64,000 bases of DNA from Theionarchaea archaeon (GTDB lineage Archaea; Methanobacteriota_B; Thermococci; Methanofastidiosales; SZ-28-30). Positions 51,923 to 60,982 of this stretch are shown here, one piece after another. Location of the stretch: assembly GCA_018992685.1 (NCBI GenBank), contig JACVGT010000018.1, positions 286,578 through 350,577 of the forward strand, given 5' to 3'. Positions within the stretch are counted from its first letter, which is position 1; the number at the start of each line of letters is the position of its first letter. The notes under the pieces are model-generated. The model saw only the letters and a program-made list of their open reading frames with translations. It had not been told where the DNA came from and made no database searches. The translations under genes were made by a program, and so were the position numbers.

Positions 51923-52450
51923 ATGAATATAACCTATCTCAGTCATGCCTGTTTCGAGCTCAAAGACGCCAAAACCATCCTCATTGATCCATTCTTCAAA
52001 GACAATCCGAATGCTCCTCCCTACTCAGGGAACCCTGATCTGATCCTGGTTACCCATGAGCACCACGACCATAACGACGCAGGACAATTCATTGCTACCG
52101 TAGTATGTCCTGAACCCTGCAGAAAGAAGTTCAAGAACCCAGTGACCATGAAAATCGGGGAGAAGAAAACAGTGGAAGGCGTCCCTCTTGAAATGGTGAA
52201 TGCGTCCCATCATCAATCCTCCTACCCCACAGGATTCATCATCCAGGTGGAAGGAAAGCGCATCTACCACATGGGCGATACCTACCTCGATGGAGTCAAG
52301 CCACATGGGCCCATAGATGTCCTGTTCATCCCCATTGGTGGATACTACACCATGAATATCGAAGAAGCTCTCACAGCACTGGACATTGTCAGATACAGGC
52401 AGACCCTCAGGCATTCAAGAAAAAAGCAGAAGAGAAGGGATTCTCAGTAA
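51923..52450 (+). pseudogene. UPF0173-type metallo-beta-lactamase-fold hydrolase, C-terminus lost by deletion
   Basis: 175 codons. Zinc motif THEHHDHND (residues ~44-52) and later 'HHQSSYPTGF' and 'YHMGDTYLDG' are intact. After TALDIVR (~52390) the frame shifts. The proper ending IQADPQAFKKKAEEKG...FRFGETAQF is still there in another frame up to TGA 52485. What is missing is a stretch of about 15 residues which in this family holds the metal-binding His (PMHYNTFP). So roughly 45-50 bases are deleted and the product lacks a ligand and its end. TATA AAACATTTATATTC at ~51879. Probably inactive unless this is an assembly error. Confidence 0.7.
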
Positions 52451-52462
52451 AGGTGTTCAGAT

Positions 52463-53656
52463 TTGGCGAAACTGCTCAGTTCTGATTCCGCAGGACATGC
52501 ACTTTCAGGAGGCATAATTGCTTTGGGCTTGGCCCATTTTTTAACCCATTTCTTGGAATTCGCCCTTCCTGCAGTCTACCCCCTGATTAGAGAGGAGTTT
52601 TCTTTATCATATTCAGACGTGGGAGTAATTTCAAGCAGTGTCGTTATTACCCTTTTCATTTTTCAAACCCCCATAGGACATTTGTCAGATAGAAAAGGAA
52701 GAAAGTACCTTCTGATGGCATTCCTGGCCCTGCTCATTTGTTCCACGTTTCTCACAGGACTTTCATTCTCATATGTACATTTGTTGCTGTTCCAGGTTCT
52801 GGTAGGAATGGGTGCCAGTGCTTTTCACTCAGCAGGAATGGCCATGGCGTCAGACATTGCACCTCACAGGCGAATGGGGAGATACATGGCAGTTCAGGGA
52901 TTTGGAGGAACCTTTGGAGTAGCATTGGCCCCCCTGATAGTGAGTTTTCTGGGAAGTATTCTGGGGTGGAGACACGCAATCCAGGGTGCAGCAATCCTGG
53001 GAATACCAGTTCTCCTGTACATATCTCGATTGCTTCATTATACGGGGAGTCCCTTGGACTCTAAGGAGAAGGACCGTGTTGTTCTTTCCAGAAAAGTCAT
53101 ATTTCTCATATTGATGGGATTTGTATTGCAGGGATTCGTGTTCAGAGGAATTGCTTCCTTTTTCCCCACGTATCTGGTTGATGTGTACGGAAGCTCTCTC
53201 AAGCTGGCAGGCTCCTTGACCTTCCTTCTGTTTCTTGGAGGAGCTTTCGCAGAGCTCGTGGGGGGCGAGTGGTCTGATAAAACAGAGAAGCTCAATGTAG
53301 TAGTTTTTTCCTACGGTGTAAGATGTGTTCTCCTGTACCTGATCAACACCCTGGATAACCCAGATGCTCTCGTGGCTCTGGTCATAGGATTTGGATTCTT
53401 TCAGGGGATGTCCATACCTGCTGTGGCCTCCCTCATTAGAGACATGAGCCCCCCGGGTTCAGCAGGGAAATCATATGGAGCAGTCTTCAGCATCGCGACA
53501 CTAACAGGGTTCTTTTCTCCTTTGATAGTTGGATATGTAGGTGATCTGTACAGTCTGAAGGTGTCGTTCTCCATTCTGACTCTCGCACTTCTGTGTGCCT
53601 TCGCGTTTGTTGTGATGGCCAGGTACTTCCGGTTCAAAGACGCACATGCCACATGA
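52463..53656 (+). CDS. MFS transporter
   Basis: 397 aa with 12 helices, TTG start inside the end of the damaged hydrolase gene. MFS loop motif GHLSDRKGRKYLLM at residues ~75-88 and 'GEWSDKTEK' in the second half. The pattern 'GLAHFLTHFLEFALPAVYPLIREEFSLSYSDVG' resembles fosmidomycin-resistance-type carriers. Substrate unknown. Its stop directly abuts the stop of the nucleotidyltransferase gene on the other strand. Confidence 0.85.
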   Translation: MAKLLSSDSAGHALSGGIIALGLAHFLTHFLEFALPAVYPLIREEFSLSYSDVGVISSSVVITLFIFQTPIGHLSDRKGRKYLLMAFLALLICSTFLTGLSFSYVHLLLFQVLVGMGASAFHSAGMAMASDIAPHRRMGRYMAVQGFGGTFGVALAPLIVSFLGSILGWRHAIQGAAILGIPVLLYISRLLHYTGSPLDSKEKDRVVLSRKVIFLILMGFVLQGFVFRGIASFFPTYLVDVYGSSLKLAGSLTFLLFLGGAFAELVGGEWSDKTEKLNVVVFSYGVRCVLLYLINTLDNPDALVALVIGFGFFQGMSIPAVASLIRDMSPPGSAGKSYGAVFSIATLTGFFSPLIVGYVGDLYSLKVSFSILTLALLCAFAFVVMARYFRFKDAHAT

Positions 53657-54658
53657 CTATATGGATCGGAAATACTGGGGGTCGATTTGTTGAGAACCCA
53701 GGACCAGTCGGCACCGATTATCTGTCCTTTCCAGTCTCCCCCTGGCTTCAACAATATCACCTTCCACAAAAACGTCGCAGTACAACCCTTCGTACGAAAT
53801 GATTTCCTCCACCGGGTGTTCCCCTTCACGGACTTCCAGTGTTTCAACCAGGTATCTGGCAGGAAGAAACATAGATTCAGAGCTGTCAGTGATCACAGCT
53901 CTGATTGTAGCTGGTCCCAGGCCAGTGTACCTCGTGTCACCATAGGTCTCTGTAATCTCTTCATCCGTCCTCGTAGGGTGGAGGGAGAAGTAGGTACCAT
54001 CAAAAAACCCGTAGTTCCACTTCTTGGCTGCAAGACGCTCTGCCTGCTTTCTGTCAATGCCAAAAATATCCATTTTGTGCTGAATCCATTCATCTCTCTT
54101 CTCCCCACCCAGTGATGTGACATGGGGCAGGCGAGGCAGCACCTCTTTCACCAAGAGTGCATTCCTTCTTCCATAGACGATCAGGTCAATATCAGAAAAT
54201 ACTGGACTGTGTAACCCAATGAGTATGGATCCCGTTATCCCAAGGTAGTTCAAAGGGATTGATGTTTCACTCATAATCTCTGCAACAAACGCTGCTACCT
54301 TTTCCTCCAGTCTATCCTGAGGGAAGTCAAGAAGCTGACTTATTCGCTCTTCTGGTGCATAGTACTGGCCAATCCTGTCTTTGGGAACCATGGACATTTC
54401 TATGTTGCGCACCGGACAATAGTACACGTAGTGAGGAAAGTCTTTCTTCAGATTGTCAATCGTCTGCGAAACAGAAAAAACGTGGTAAAACGGGAGCTCA
54501 CGCCTGAAATAACAGGCTCCTTTTTTCCACTTTCCCTGTGTGGTGGGTGAATATTTTAGATAGGCCGTGATCTTATCAGGGGGATGCAGGTATCCTGCCA
54601 CGCAAAAAAACATTCCGTCTCTCGTCTCAATGAAATCTCTGTCCTTGGGCTTTCTCAT
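53657..54658 (-). CDS. Nucleotidyltransferase-fold protein
   Basis: 333 aa. The polymerase-beta motif is clear: GITGSILIGLHSPVFSDIDLIVYG near residues 138-161 (GS-x-D-x-D type). It resembles archaeal COG2413 proteins. The C-terminal ~100 residues are beta-rich ('CDVFVEGDIVEARGRLER'), like an OB fold, suggesting RNA or DNA binding. Target unknown. Upstream, a strong stem GTGGTGGTT.../ATCCACCAC sits near 54730-54745. Confidence 0.7.
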   Translation of the reverse strand: MRKPKDRDFIETRDGMFFCVAGYLHPPDKITAYLKYSPTTQGKWKKGACYFRRELPFYHVFSVSQTIDNLKKDFPHYVYYCPVRNIEMSMVPKDRIGQYYAPEERISQLLDFPQDRLEEKVAAFVAEIMSETSIPLNYLGITGSILIGLHSPVFSDIDLIVYGRRNALLVKEVLPRLPHVTSLGGEKRDEWIQHKMDIFGIDRKQAERLAAKKWNYGFFDGTYFSLHPTRTDEEITETYGDTRYTGLGPATIRAVITDSSESMFLPARYLVETLEVREGEHPVEEIISYEGLYCDVFVEGDIVEARGRLERTDNRCRLVLGSQQIDPQYFRSI

Positions 54659-54767
54659 GAAAGAAGCTTTGCATGGAGTTATTAAAAGGTGAGCATGGGG
54701 AGAGACATCCCCCCTGAGGGTATGACGTGGTGGTTCTCATCCACCACGAGAAGAGACACCACTTGTC

Positions 54768-55679
54768 CTATGTTGTCTGCATGTACAGGTACATCACTGC
54801 TTCCCAGTTGTATTCTCTGTAGTCACCACTATCTTCAATCTCAATGAACAATAGCTCGGCATGCTTCAGCCCAGTCAATCGCTCAATCTCTGCAATTGCT
54901 TCGTCAAGATTCCCTGTCAAATCAGCAAAGCCCCATTGCACTGCCTGATTGCCCATCCATGTCAGTCCATCTGCATGCGTTTCCACCTGTTCTGTGGTGA
55001 GGTTTCTTCCTCTTGCCACCGTAAAGACAAATCGATAGAAGGCATCATACACGGAGTCAGTAATGTACTGTCGTTCATCCTCATCGAGGTCTCTCCAGTC
55101 GGCTCCTGCATCTTTGTGCTCACCCGTTTTGAAGACCTCAATATCGAATCCAAACTGGCTGTAGTAGCCAGAAGCATCAACATGCACATAAATGACGCCA
55201 ATACTGCCCACCTCTGCGTCAGGTCGCACCACAATCCTGTCGCACACAGACATGATATAATATCCACCTGATGCAGCCACGCCTCCTGTGTAGGCAACCA
55301 CAGGCTTTCGGTATTGTAACCGCTCGATCTCATAGGTGATCTGAGTCACAGCTGCCACCGATCCCCCAGGCGAATCCACCCACAGGATCACTCCTTCTAT
55401 TGAGGAGTCTTGTTCCACTTCCCGCAGTTTTGCCGCAAGAGGCATTACATCTTCAGAATCCAGTATCCCCTCAATACGAATTACTGCTACTTTGCCATCA
55501 GTTGGACCTTCTCTGAAGGACTGCTCAATGGATTGCTGCTCTCCACTATATTCCTCCTGTAGAGAGGTATAATCGGACCCAGGAATGAGAGGTTCTCTCA
55601 CGGAAGGTTCCTGAGTGAGCTGCTCTGCACACCCAGCCACCAGTACTATAGCAAATAATAGTATCACCAATTTCTTCAT
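54768..55679 (-). CDS. sppA: Signal peptide peptidase SppA-like (S49), lipoprotein
   Basis: 303 aa from ATG 55679 (an upstream ATG at 55712 is less apt). N-terminus has a lipobox LVAGC, so the enzyme is lipid-anchored outside the membrane. S49 features: 'GVILWVDSPGGSVAAV', catalytic Ser in GGVAASGGYY, general-base Lys in KTGEHKDAG. SppA degrades cleaved signal peptides and other membrane-linked peptides. Usual length for the short archaeal form. Monocistronic. Confidence 0.88.
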   Translation of the reverse strand: MKKLVILLFAIVLVAGCAEQLTQEPSVREPLIPGSDYTSLQEEYSGEQQSIEQSFREGPTDGKVAVIRIEGILDSEDVMPLAAKLREVEQDSSIEGVILWVDSPGGSVAAVTQITYEIERLQYRKPVVAYTGGVAASGGYYIMSVCDRIVVRPDAEVGSIGVIYVHVDASGYYSQFGFDIEVFKTGEHKDAGADWRDLDEDERQYITDSVYDAFYRFVFTVARGRNLTTEQVETHADGLTWMGNQAVQWGFADLTGNLDEAIAEIERLTGLKHAELLFIEIEDSGDYREYNWEAVMYLYMQTT

Positions 55680-55848
55680 ATTTTCACCATTGTATTCTAC
55701 CAGTTCTCTCATATAAACCTAGTGACAGTTCCTCGGTCCGCCTCCGCAAGGCTGCCAGGAAGTACTTGCCTATTAGAACCCCCCTTTCTCTCTTTCTGTT
55801 CCTACAAAACCTTTTATAGGAACGTACAACTGAGTTTGTGGTGATGAC

Positions 55849-56517
55849 ATGTCGATTGGTGATGAGAAATCCATTTACTATTTTGATTACTGTGGTGAGT
55901 CAAACACGGAACAAGTCCTTCAACTGGTGAAGGAAAGAGCAAAGGAAATGGAAATTGAAAAGATTGTGGTAGCTTCGGAGACAGGCCTCAGTGCTCTGAA
56001 AGCAGTAGACCTCCTGGACGGATTCAGTATCATTGTGGTTACCTCAGCTCTGGGAAGCAGAGTGGAGAATACCGGGCTGGGAGACCTGCTCATTGGGATA
56101 TCAGATGCCACCATTTTCCAGAACCTTCAGAAGACCTGTACTGTCATACGGGGGACAGACCCTTTCCACAACATTAATGCCCCCTTCCGGGAGATGACCA
56201 ATGAAAAAATCATTAGAGCTATTCTGCACTGTATCTCTTCTGGTGTGGGAGTATGCATGTTGAGTGTGATGATGGCCACTGATCAGGGAGTGCTGACCAA
56301 AGGTGAACGGGTCATCTCGTGTGGAGGATCATTCCTGGGACTGGACACTGCCTGTGTGGTGCGTGCCTCCAACTCTGTGGATCTCTTCACAGAAGATGGG
56401 CTGATTGTGGAGGAAATCGTCTGCAAGCCCAGGAACCCCAAGTATGAGTGGCCTATCAGTCAAGACCGGTGGAGAGGAGATCTCAACCAGTACAGAAGGT
56501 TTATGCGGCAGGAATAA
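55849..56517 (+). CDS. Pyruvate-kinase C-domain-like protein
   Basis: 222 aa, TATA-like CTTTTATAGG about 30 bases upstream. The fold is that of the pyruvate kinase alpha/beta C-terminal domain: 'KIVVASETGLSALKAVDLLDGFSIIVVTSALG', then 'GVGVCMLSVMMATDQGVL' and 'VISCGGSFLGLDTACVVRAS'. No kinase core is present. The family (COG1751) has no known reaction, perhaps an allosteric or phosphate-binding role. Its 3' neighbour, on the other strand, is an Fe-S protein. Confidence 0.7.
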   Translation: MSIGDEKSIYYFDYCGESNTEQVLQLVKERAKEMEIEKIVVASETGLSALKAVDLLDGFSIIVVTSALGSRVENTGLGDLLIGISDATIFQNLQKTCTVIRGTDPFHNINAPFREMTNEKIIRAILHCISSGVGVCMLSVMMATDQGVLTKGERVISCGGSFLGLDTACVVRASNSVDLFTEDGLIVEEIVCKPRNPKYEWPISQDRWRGDLNQYRRFMRQE

Positions 56518-56611
56518 TTCAGAACTGGGAGTGTAAAGGTGATTTAAGGCATGAGGGCTCTCAGGCAGTCCCAGCAAGGTCCGATAATTCTGATTATGGG
56601 TGGCTCCAGGA

Positions 56612-57229
56612 TTAACGGATACTCTGCCAGATGTCTGGTAGGTCTGAGTAGCATCTGAGGTCCTGGGCATCCCTTCCCACGGGACACTCCAGCACGCATG
56701 TGAAGCATTTGACACACTCTTCATGACGGAAATAGGAATCAAGTGCCCCCGTTGGACATTTGTCCACACACATTGTGCACGTCACGCAGGGGGCAAAATC
56801 CAGGGGCTGACTCGGGAGTACAGGCATGGTGGTCAAGATAGTGGTCAACTGGACCCGTGGTCCGAATTCTGGGGTGATCACAAGAAAGTTCCTGCCAATG
56901 GTTCCAAGGCCCGCCTTTACAGCAAGCTCTCTATGGGGGATTATATCCTTGCCGGGGAGGTCCTCCTGAGAAAAAAGAGCGCCCCAGACCCCAAATCCCC
57001 TTTCACAAAGGAACTGTCTTCCCTGTATGTTTAGAAGATCCATGATCGTGTTTAGGTTCTGTATGGGGTCAGATTGGCTCTTTTTCAACAGCTTGAGAAC
57101 GGAAACACCTATGACGACTGCAGAAGAATACTCAGGGAAGTACTCCCTGCAGCTGCAAAATCCCACGAGGTCGGCTCCCTCCTTCCTGAGGAATCGGTTC
57201 AATTGCTCAGTCTCCGTCTCCGTCTCCAT
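56612..57229 (-). CDS. QueG-like Fe-S protein
   Basis: 205 aa from ATG 57229, ~25 bases after TATA GCGTTTATAAGG (leaderless). Core 'KAGLGTIGRNFLVITPEFGPRVQLTTILT' and two [4Fe-4S] motifs (CVTCTMCVDKCPTG; CVKCFTCVLECPVG) as in epoxyqueuosine reductase QueG, which binds cobalamin. It is shorter than QueG (about 310-380 aa), lacking part of the N-terminal cobalamin domain and the C-terminal HEAT repeats. Likely a related reductase or activator, not QueG itself. Confidence 0.75.
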   Translation of the reverse strand: METETETEQLNRFLRKEGADLVGFCSCREYFPEYSSAVVIGVSVLKLLKKSQSDPIQNLNTIMDLLNIQGRQFLCERGFGVWGALFSQEDLPGKDIIPHRELAVKAGLGTIGRNFLVITPEFGPRVQLTTILTTMPVLPSQPLDFAPCVTCTMCVDKCPTGALDSYFRHEECVKCFTCVLECPVGRDAQDLRCYSDLPDIWQSIR

Positions 57230-57328
57230 TATCTCACATATCCACACTGCCTTATAAACGCTTTATTAAAGTGAGCAGATCTGAGGAAAAGTTGATAAGG
57301 TTGCCCCGCAAGTGAGGATGGTGATTCT

Positions 57329-58411
57329 TTGAATGATGTATACGAAGCATTGAGGGTCAAGATGAACATGTGGCCCATACGGACTCCAAAGACTGACGAA
57401 ATCATGGAGATTCTTCGAATATTATATACTGAAAAGGAGGCAGGCTTCTTGGCTGAGACATTTTCTGCCCCCTATCAGGATGCAAAGACCTGCCAGGAAA
57501 TTTCCATTGAGGCCAAAATGCCCCCGGATGATATCCTAGAAATCCTCGACAACCTGGCAGACAGAGGGTTGGTGTTTCGGTTCCCTCACTGGAAGACAAA
57601 AGAGGTGTATTATGCTCTTCTACCTCTGGTCCCAGGACTTTTCGAGTTCTATTTTTCGGGGCTTGCCAATGAAGAGCAGAAGGAGAAACTGGCCCACCTA
57701 TTTGAGAAGGCTTACAAGAGCGGGCTGGCCATGGAAGCTGGACCAAGTGACTACCCCTGGGAACGAGTAATTCCTATCGAGAAAACATTACAGGTATCCC
57801 AAGAAATTCTGCCGTTTGAAAGAGTCACTGAATTCATAAAAACCTCACACAAGATAGCTGTAATTCCCTGTGCATGCCGAACAAAGCACCCCTGTGGGCA
57901 TCCTCTTGAAGCGTGTATCGTTTTTGATAGCTCAGCAGACTTCATGGTGGGAAGGGGTATAGGTAGCTACCTGAGTGTCGAAGAGGCCTTGACGCTCCTG
58001 GAAGACATGGAAAAAGCGGGACTAGTACATACGACTACCAATTCTCAGAGGAGACCTCAGTTCATCTGCAATTGCTGCACATGTTCGTGCTTGATTCTGC
58101 GTGGGCTGACTGAAATGCACAACCCGAGAGCCTTCGCTGTGTCGAACTTTGTTGCTGAGAGAGATGATGACACCTGTACCTTGTGCAGAACATGCATAGA
58201 GATCTGTCCCTTTGACTGCTACTTCTATCACTATGACCACGGTGATGAACCTGAAAAAATCGGATTCAATCCTGAACGATGTGTGGGGTGTGGGTTGTGC
58301 AGCTCTCACTGCCCCGCAGGAGCCATCACCCTAGTGAAAGTGAGAAGTGAAACACCTGAAGAAACAGCCAGAGATGCCTGGCTGAGAGTCGAAAGCGAGA
58401 GGGTTCACTGA
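57329..58411 (+). CDS. Winged-helix plus 4Fe-4S ferredoxin protein
   Basis: 360 aa, TTG start after GAGGATGGTGAT (weakly supported). Residues ~25-90 form a winged-helix ('LRILYTEKEAGFLAETF', 'QEISIEAKMPPDDILEILDNLADRGLVFRF'). A middle region has Cys clusters (PCACRTKHPCGH, NCCTCSCLILRG). The end has two [4Fe-4S] motifs (CTLCRTCIEICP, CVGCGLCSSHCP). Proteins of this build are common in anaerobic archaea, often near corrinoid or heterodisulfide systems; exact role unknown. May link redox state to DNA binding or serve as an electron carrier. Confidence 0.75.
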   Translation: MNDVYEALRVKMNMWPIRTPKTDEIMEILRILYTEKEAGFLAETFSAPYQDAKTCQEISIEAKMPPDDILEILDNLADRGLVFRFPHWKTKEVYYALLPLVPGLFEFYFSGLANEEQKEKLAHLFEKAYKSGLAMEAGPSDYPWERVIPIEKTLQVSQEILPFERVTEFIKTSHKIAVIPCACRTKHPCGHPLEACIVFDSSADFMVGRGIGSYLSVEEALTLLEDMEKAGLVHTTTNSQRRPQFICNCCTCSCLILRGLTEMHNPRAFAVSNFVAERDDDTCTLCRTCIEICPFDCYFYHYDHGDEPEKIGFNPERCVGCGLCSSHCPAGAITLVKVRSETPEETARDAWLRVESERVH

Positions 58412-58546
58412 AGAGAGACACCGAGTGCTCGGTGGAGTAGCTCAAGTACCTACGGGAAGACCAGCTCAAAAATAAGAGTGTCTCAGATATAATACAGAAT
58501 TCATTCACGAACCCATCCACAAGCACTGGAAGTAGGCAGGCTCACT

Positions 58547-59005
58547 TTACCACTCTTCGATTCTTTCAAGAATGACGCTGTGCAGCTGATCTCTATTCTC
58601 ACGGGTGACCTCAAGAATCTCTGCACAGCCCCATGAAGAAAATGCATCCACCAACTCCTTCCTTACAATGATGATGGCAGGTTCTTTAATGTAGTTGAAA
58701 ATATCATGCATTCGTTCCATTTCCAGGTACCCGATTTCATCATATACCAGAATGCTGCCACCCCTTTCAAGGCTATCAATTACGAACTGCAAGGACTCCA
58801 CATTGAAGAAGAAGCCTCTGAACTTCAGACCTGGTCCTTGTTCTGAGCAGAGTATCCTCTTTTCTCCCGTCTTCACATCTTCAACATAGTACCCGGTTTC
58901 AAACCGATCACTTATCACACCATAAAAATCCTTGTTCGATTCTTCCACAACCGTTCTCAGTATAGTCGTCTTCCCAATCCCTCTCTCTCCTGTGATCACG
59001 ATCAT
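58547..59005 (-). CDS. THEP1-like NTPase of the ECF operon
   Basis: 152 aa from ATG 59005, overlapping the EcfT stop (ATGA). Starts MIVITGERGIGKTT, Walker A at 6-13; Walker B VYDEIGYLEM near residue 93-102; resembles the nucleoside triphosphatase THEP1 family. Last gene of the ECF transporter operon (S, A, T, NTPase). Its role there is unknown; it may salvage or phosphorylate the imported compound. Confidence 0.75.
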   Translation of the reverse strand: MIVITGERGIGKTTILRTVVEESNKDFYGVISDRFETGYYVEDVKTGEKRILCSEQGPGLKFRGFFFNVESLQFVIDSLERGGSILVYDEIGYLEMERMHDIFNYIKEPAIIIVRKELVDAFSSWGCAEILEVTRENRDQLHSVILERIEEW

Positions 59006-59673
59006 GAGCTCCACCACCCTGTTCCCACCACTGCACCAGCCAAGAAAAGAATCCAGACATAATCTTGCCACGTGAACACAGATTCTTTCCTGAATGTCCT
59101 CTTCCTGTGTACACCAAAACACCTCCCCTCCATAGACAGAGTCAAAGCATCTGCTCGCTCCAGAGCCGAATATATCCACGGAAAAAAGGTGTACTTCACA
59201 CTGTTGAGAAGAGAGGGCACCCCTTCCAGGTCAATCCCCCGTGCCATCTGTGCCTTCTTTATCGTCATGGATTCAGTACTGAAAAGTGGAATTAGCCTGA
59301 AGGTCAACACCATGGTCATGCCGTACCGATAGGGCAGTCCACAATTCATCAGAGCATGGGCAAACTCATTGGGATCCTCCCAGGAAAACAACATCCCCGA
59401 AAACACAATGCCTAGGAATCGTAGTACAATGCGCAAGGCATATTCCACCTTGTAGGAAAGGTCTCCTTCTATAAAGAACGCATTGATGCCGAAAATAATC
59501 ACTGCAAACATGATAACGAAGCGACTCACCCGAAATCGAGTAACGTACAGCACAAACGGGATGACGAAAAGCCCTGCCAGAACCACCAGATCATCAATTA
59601 AGAAGAGAACGACACAGTACACCACCACGGTAAGAAACTTGGTGAGAGAATTCAATCTACAGTGTAATCTCAT
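59002..59673 (-). CDS. ecfT: ECF transporter T component (EcfT)
   Basis: 223 aa, five to six helices in the N-terminal two thirds. The coupling helices carry the two Ala-Arg-Gly type signatures: QMARGID near residue 146 and MEGRCFG (variant) near 185. EcfT joins the S component to the ATPases. Start overlaps the ATPase gene end by 17 bases. Typical length ~ 220-265. Confidence 0.85.
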   Translation of the reverse strand: MRLHCRLNSLTKFLTVVVYCVVLFLIDDLVVLAGLFVIPFVLYVTRFRVSRFVIMFAVIIFGINAFFIEGDLSYKVEYALRIVLRFLGIVFSGMLFSWEDPNEFAHALMNCGLPYRYGMTMVLTFRLIPLFSTESMTIKKAQMARGIDLEGVPSLLNSVKYTFFPWIYSALERADALTLSMEGRCFGVHRKRTFRKESVFTWQDYVWILFLAGAVVGTGWWSS

Positions 59674-60982
59674 GCAGGTTCCCTCCTCTCAGTTCAAATA
59701 CCCGAGTGCAAAATGCCTTGGCAATCCATGGATCATGGAGTACGATAACACATGTCTTTCCCCTCAGTAAATCCATGATCTTCTGGACATTCTCATAGTC
59801 CTGACCAATGAAGGGCTCATCCAGTAAAATCACTGAAGGTCCATAGGAGAGAACTGACACAATGTTGAGCCTTCTCTTCTCACCGTAGCTCAACCGGAAG
59901 GGGTTCCTGTCCTGGTAGTCTTGCAATCCCGCATCAACAAGAAGGGGGGTAATGTCACAATCCACAGAGAAATTGGTTGCTGCAAAGCACGCCTCCTTAT
60001 GCACAGTGTTCTCAAATATCTGGTGGTTGGGATTCTGGAACACCATTCCAACGTCCCTGGCAATTTCTGCCGTTTTCTTACCTTTTATACTCTTCTTGTT
60101 CACGAGGATATCCCCTTCATAGTCCAGAAAATTCATGAGGCACATCAAGAGGGTGGTTTTTCCTGACCCGTTTGCACCCATAATGCCTACCACCTCGTTT
60201 TCACGCACTACCAAGTTGACACTCCTGAGAATCGGGCTGTCATACGAGAAAGTCACATTCCGGAGCTCCAGAACGGGCTCTCCTACTCCTCTTGGATATC
60301 CTGAATATATGACATTCATGGGGGTTTCAATTCGGGTGAGAGATCCATTCTTCATTTCGTAGAGACAGTCTGCATATTTGTAGATGTGTTTCCACTTATG
60401 TTCAATGACGATTGCTGAAATATTCGTCTTTCCCTTGATTTTGGTTATGACTCGCATGATTTCCTTGGTGGTCTCTACGTCCAGATTAGAGGTGGGTTCA
60501 TCAAAGATGATGACTTCTGGCTTCATGGCCAGGATGGAAGCAATAGCCACCTTTTGCTTCTCGCCTCCCGACAAAGAGTTAGTCTCCTTTGTTTTCAGGT
60601 GATTTCCTCCCACAATGCTCAGTGCCCAGTCTGTTCTCTGCTCAATTTCTCCAGGTGAGAAACAGAGATTTTCCAGCCCAAAAGCTATTTCATCCTCAAC
60701 ACTCAGGGTACAGATCTGCGCTTCCGGGTCCTGCTGCACGATTCCGATGCTCTGGGCTAGTTCAAAGAGATCCACCTGGTCAATGTTCCTTCCGGAGTAC
60801 AGAATTTCACCCGTGTGGACACCAACATCTCTCAGGAACCCTGCAATGCTCAGAGCTAGTGTGGACTTGCCGCTTCCACTCTTGCCTGTGACAACGATAA
60901 GCTCTCTGTCCACAGTCAGATTGATGTTCTCCAGGATCCACCTGTCAGTGTACCTGAACCTGTAATTCCTCATTTCTATCAT
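59657..60982 (-). CDS. ECF transporter ATPase, two fused halves (EcfA-A')
   Basis: 441 aa with two complete ABC modules. First: Walker A GKSGSGKST (~33-41), signature LSGGEKQKVA, Walker B VIIFDEPTSNLD. Second: Walker A GANGSGKTT (~268-276), LSYGEKRRLNIV (variant signature), VILLDEPFIGQD. Fusion of EcfA and EcfA' in one chain is common in archaea. The start overlaps the end of the S component (ATGA-like). Confidence 0.93.
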   Translation of the reverse strand: MIEMRNYRFRYTDRWILENINLTVDRELIVVTGKSGSGKSTLALSIAGFLRDVGVHTGEILYSGRNIDQVDLFELAQSIGIVQQDPEAQICTLSVEDEIAFGLENLCFSPGEIEQRTDWALSIVGGNHLKTKETNSLSGGEKQKVAIASILAMKPEVIIFDEPTSNLDVETTKEIMRVITKIKGKTNISAIVIEHKWKHIYKYADCLYEMKNGSLTRIETPMNVIYSGYPRGVGEPVLELRNVTFSYDSPILRSVNLVVRENEVVGIMGANGSGKTTLLMCLMNFLDYEGDILVNKKSIKGKKTAEIARDVGMVFQNPNHQIFENTVHKEACFAATNFSVDCDITPLLVDAGLQDYQDRNPFRLSYGEKRRLNIVSVLSYGPSVILLDEPFIGQDYENVQKIMDLLRGKTCVIVLHDPWIAKAFCTRVFELRGGNLHEITL

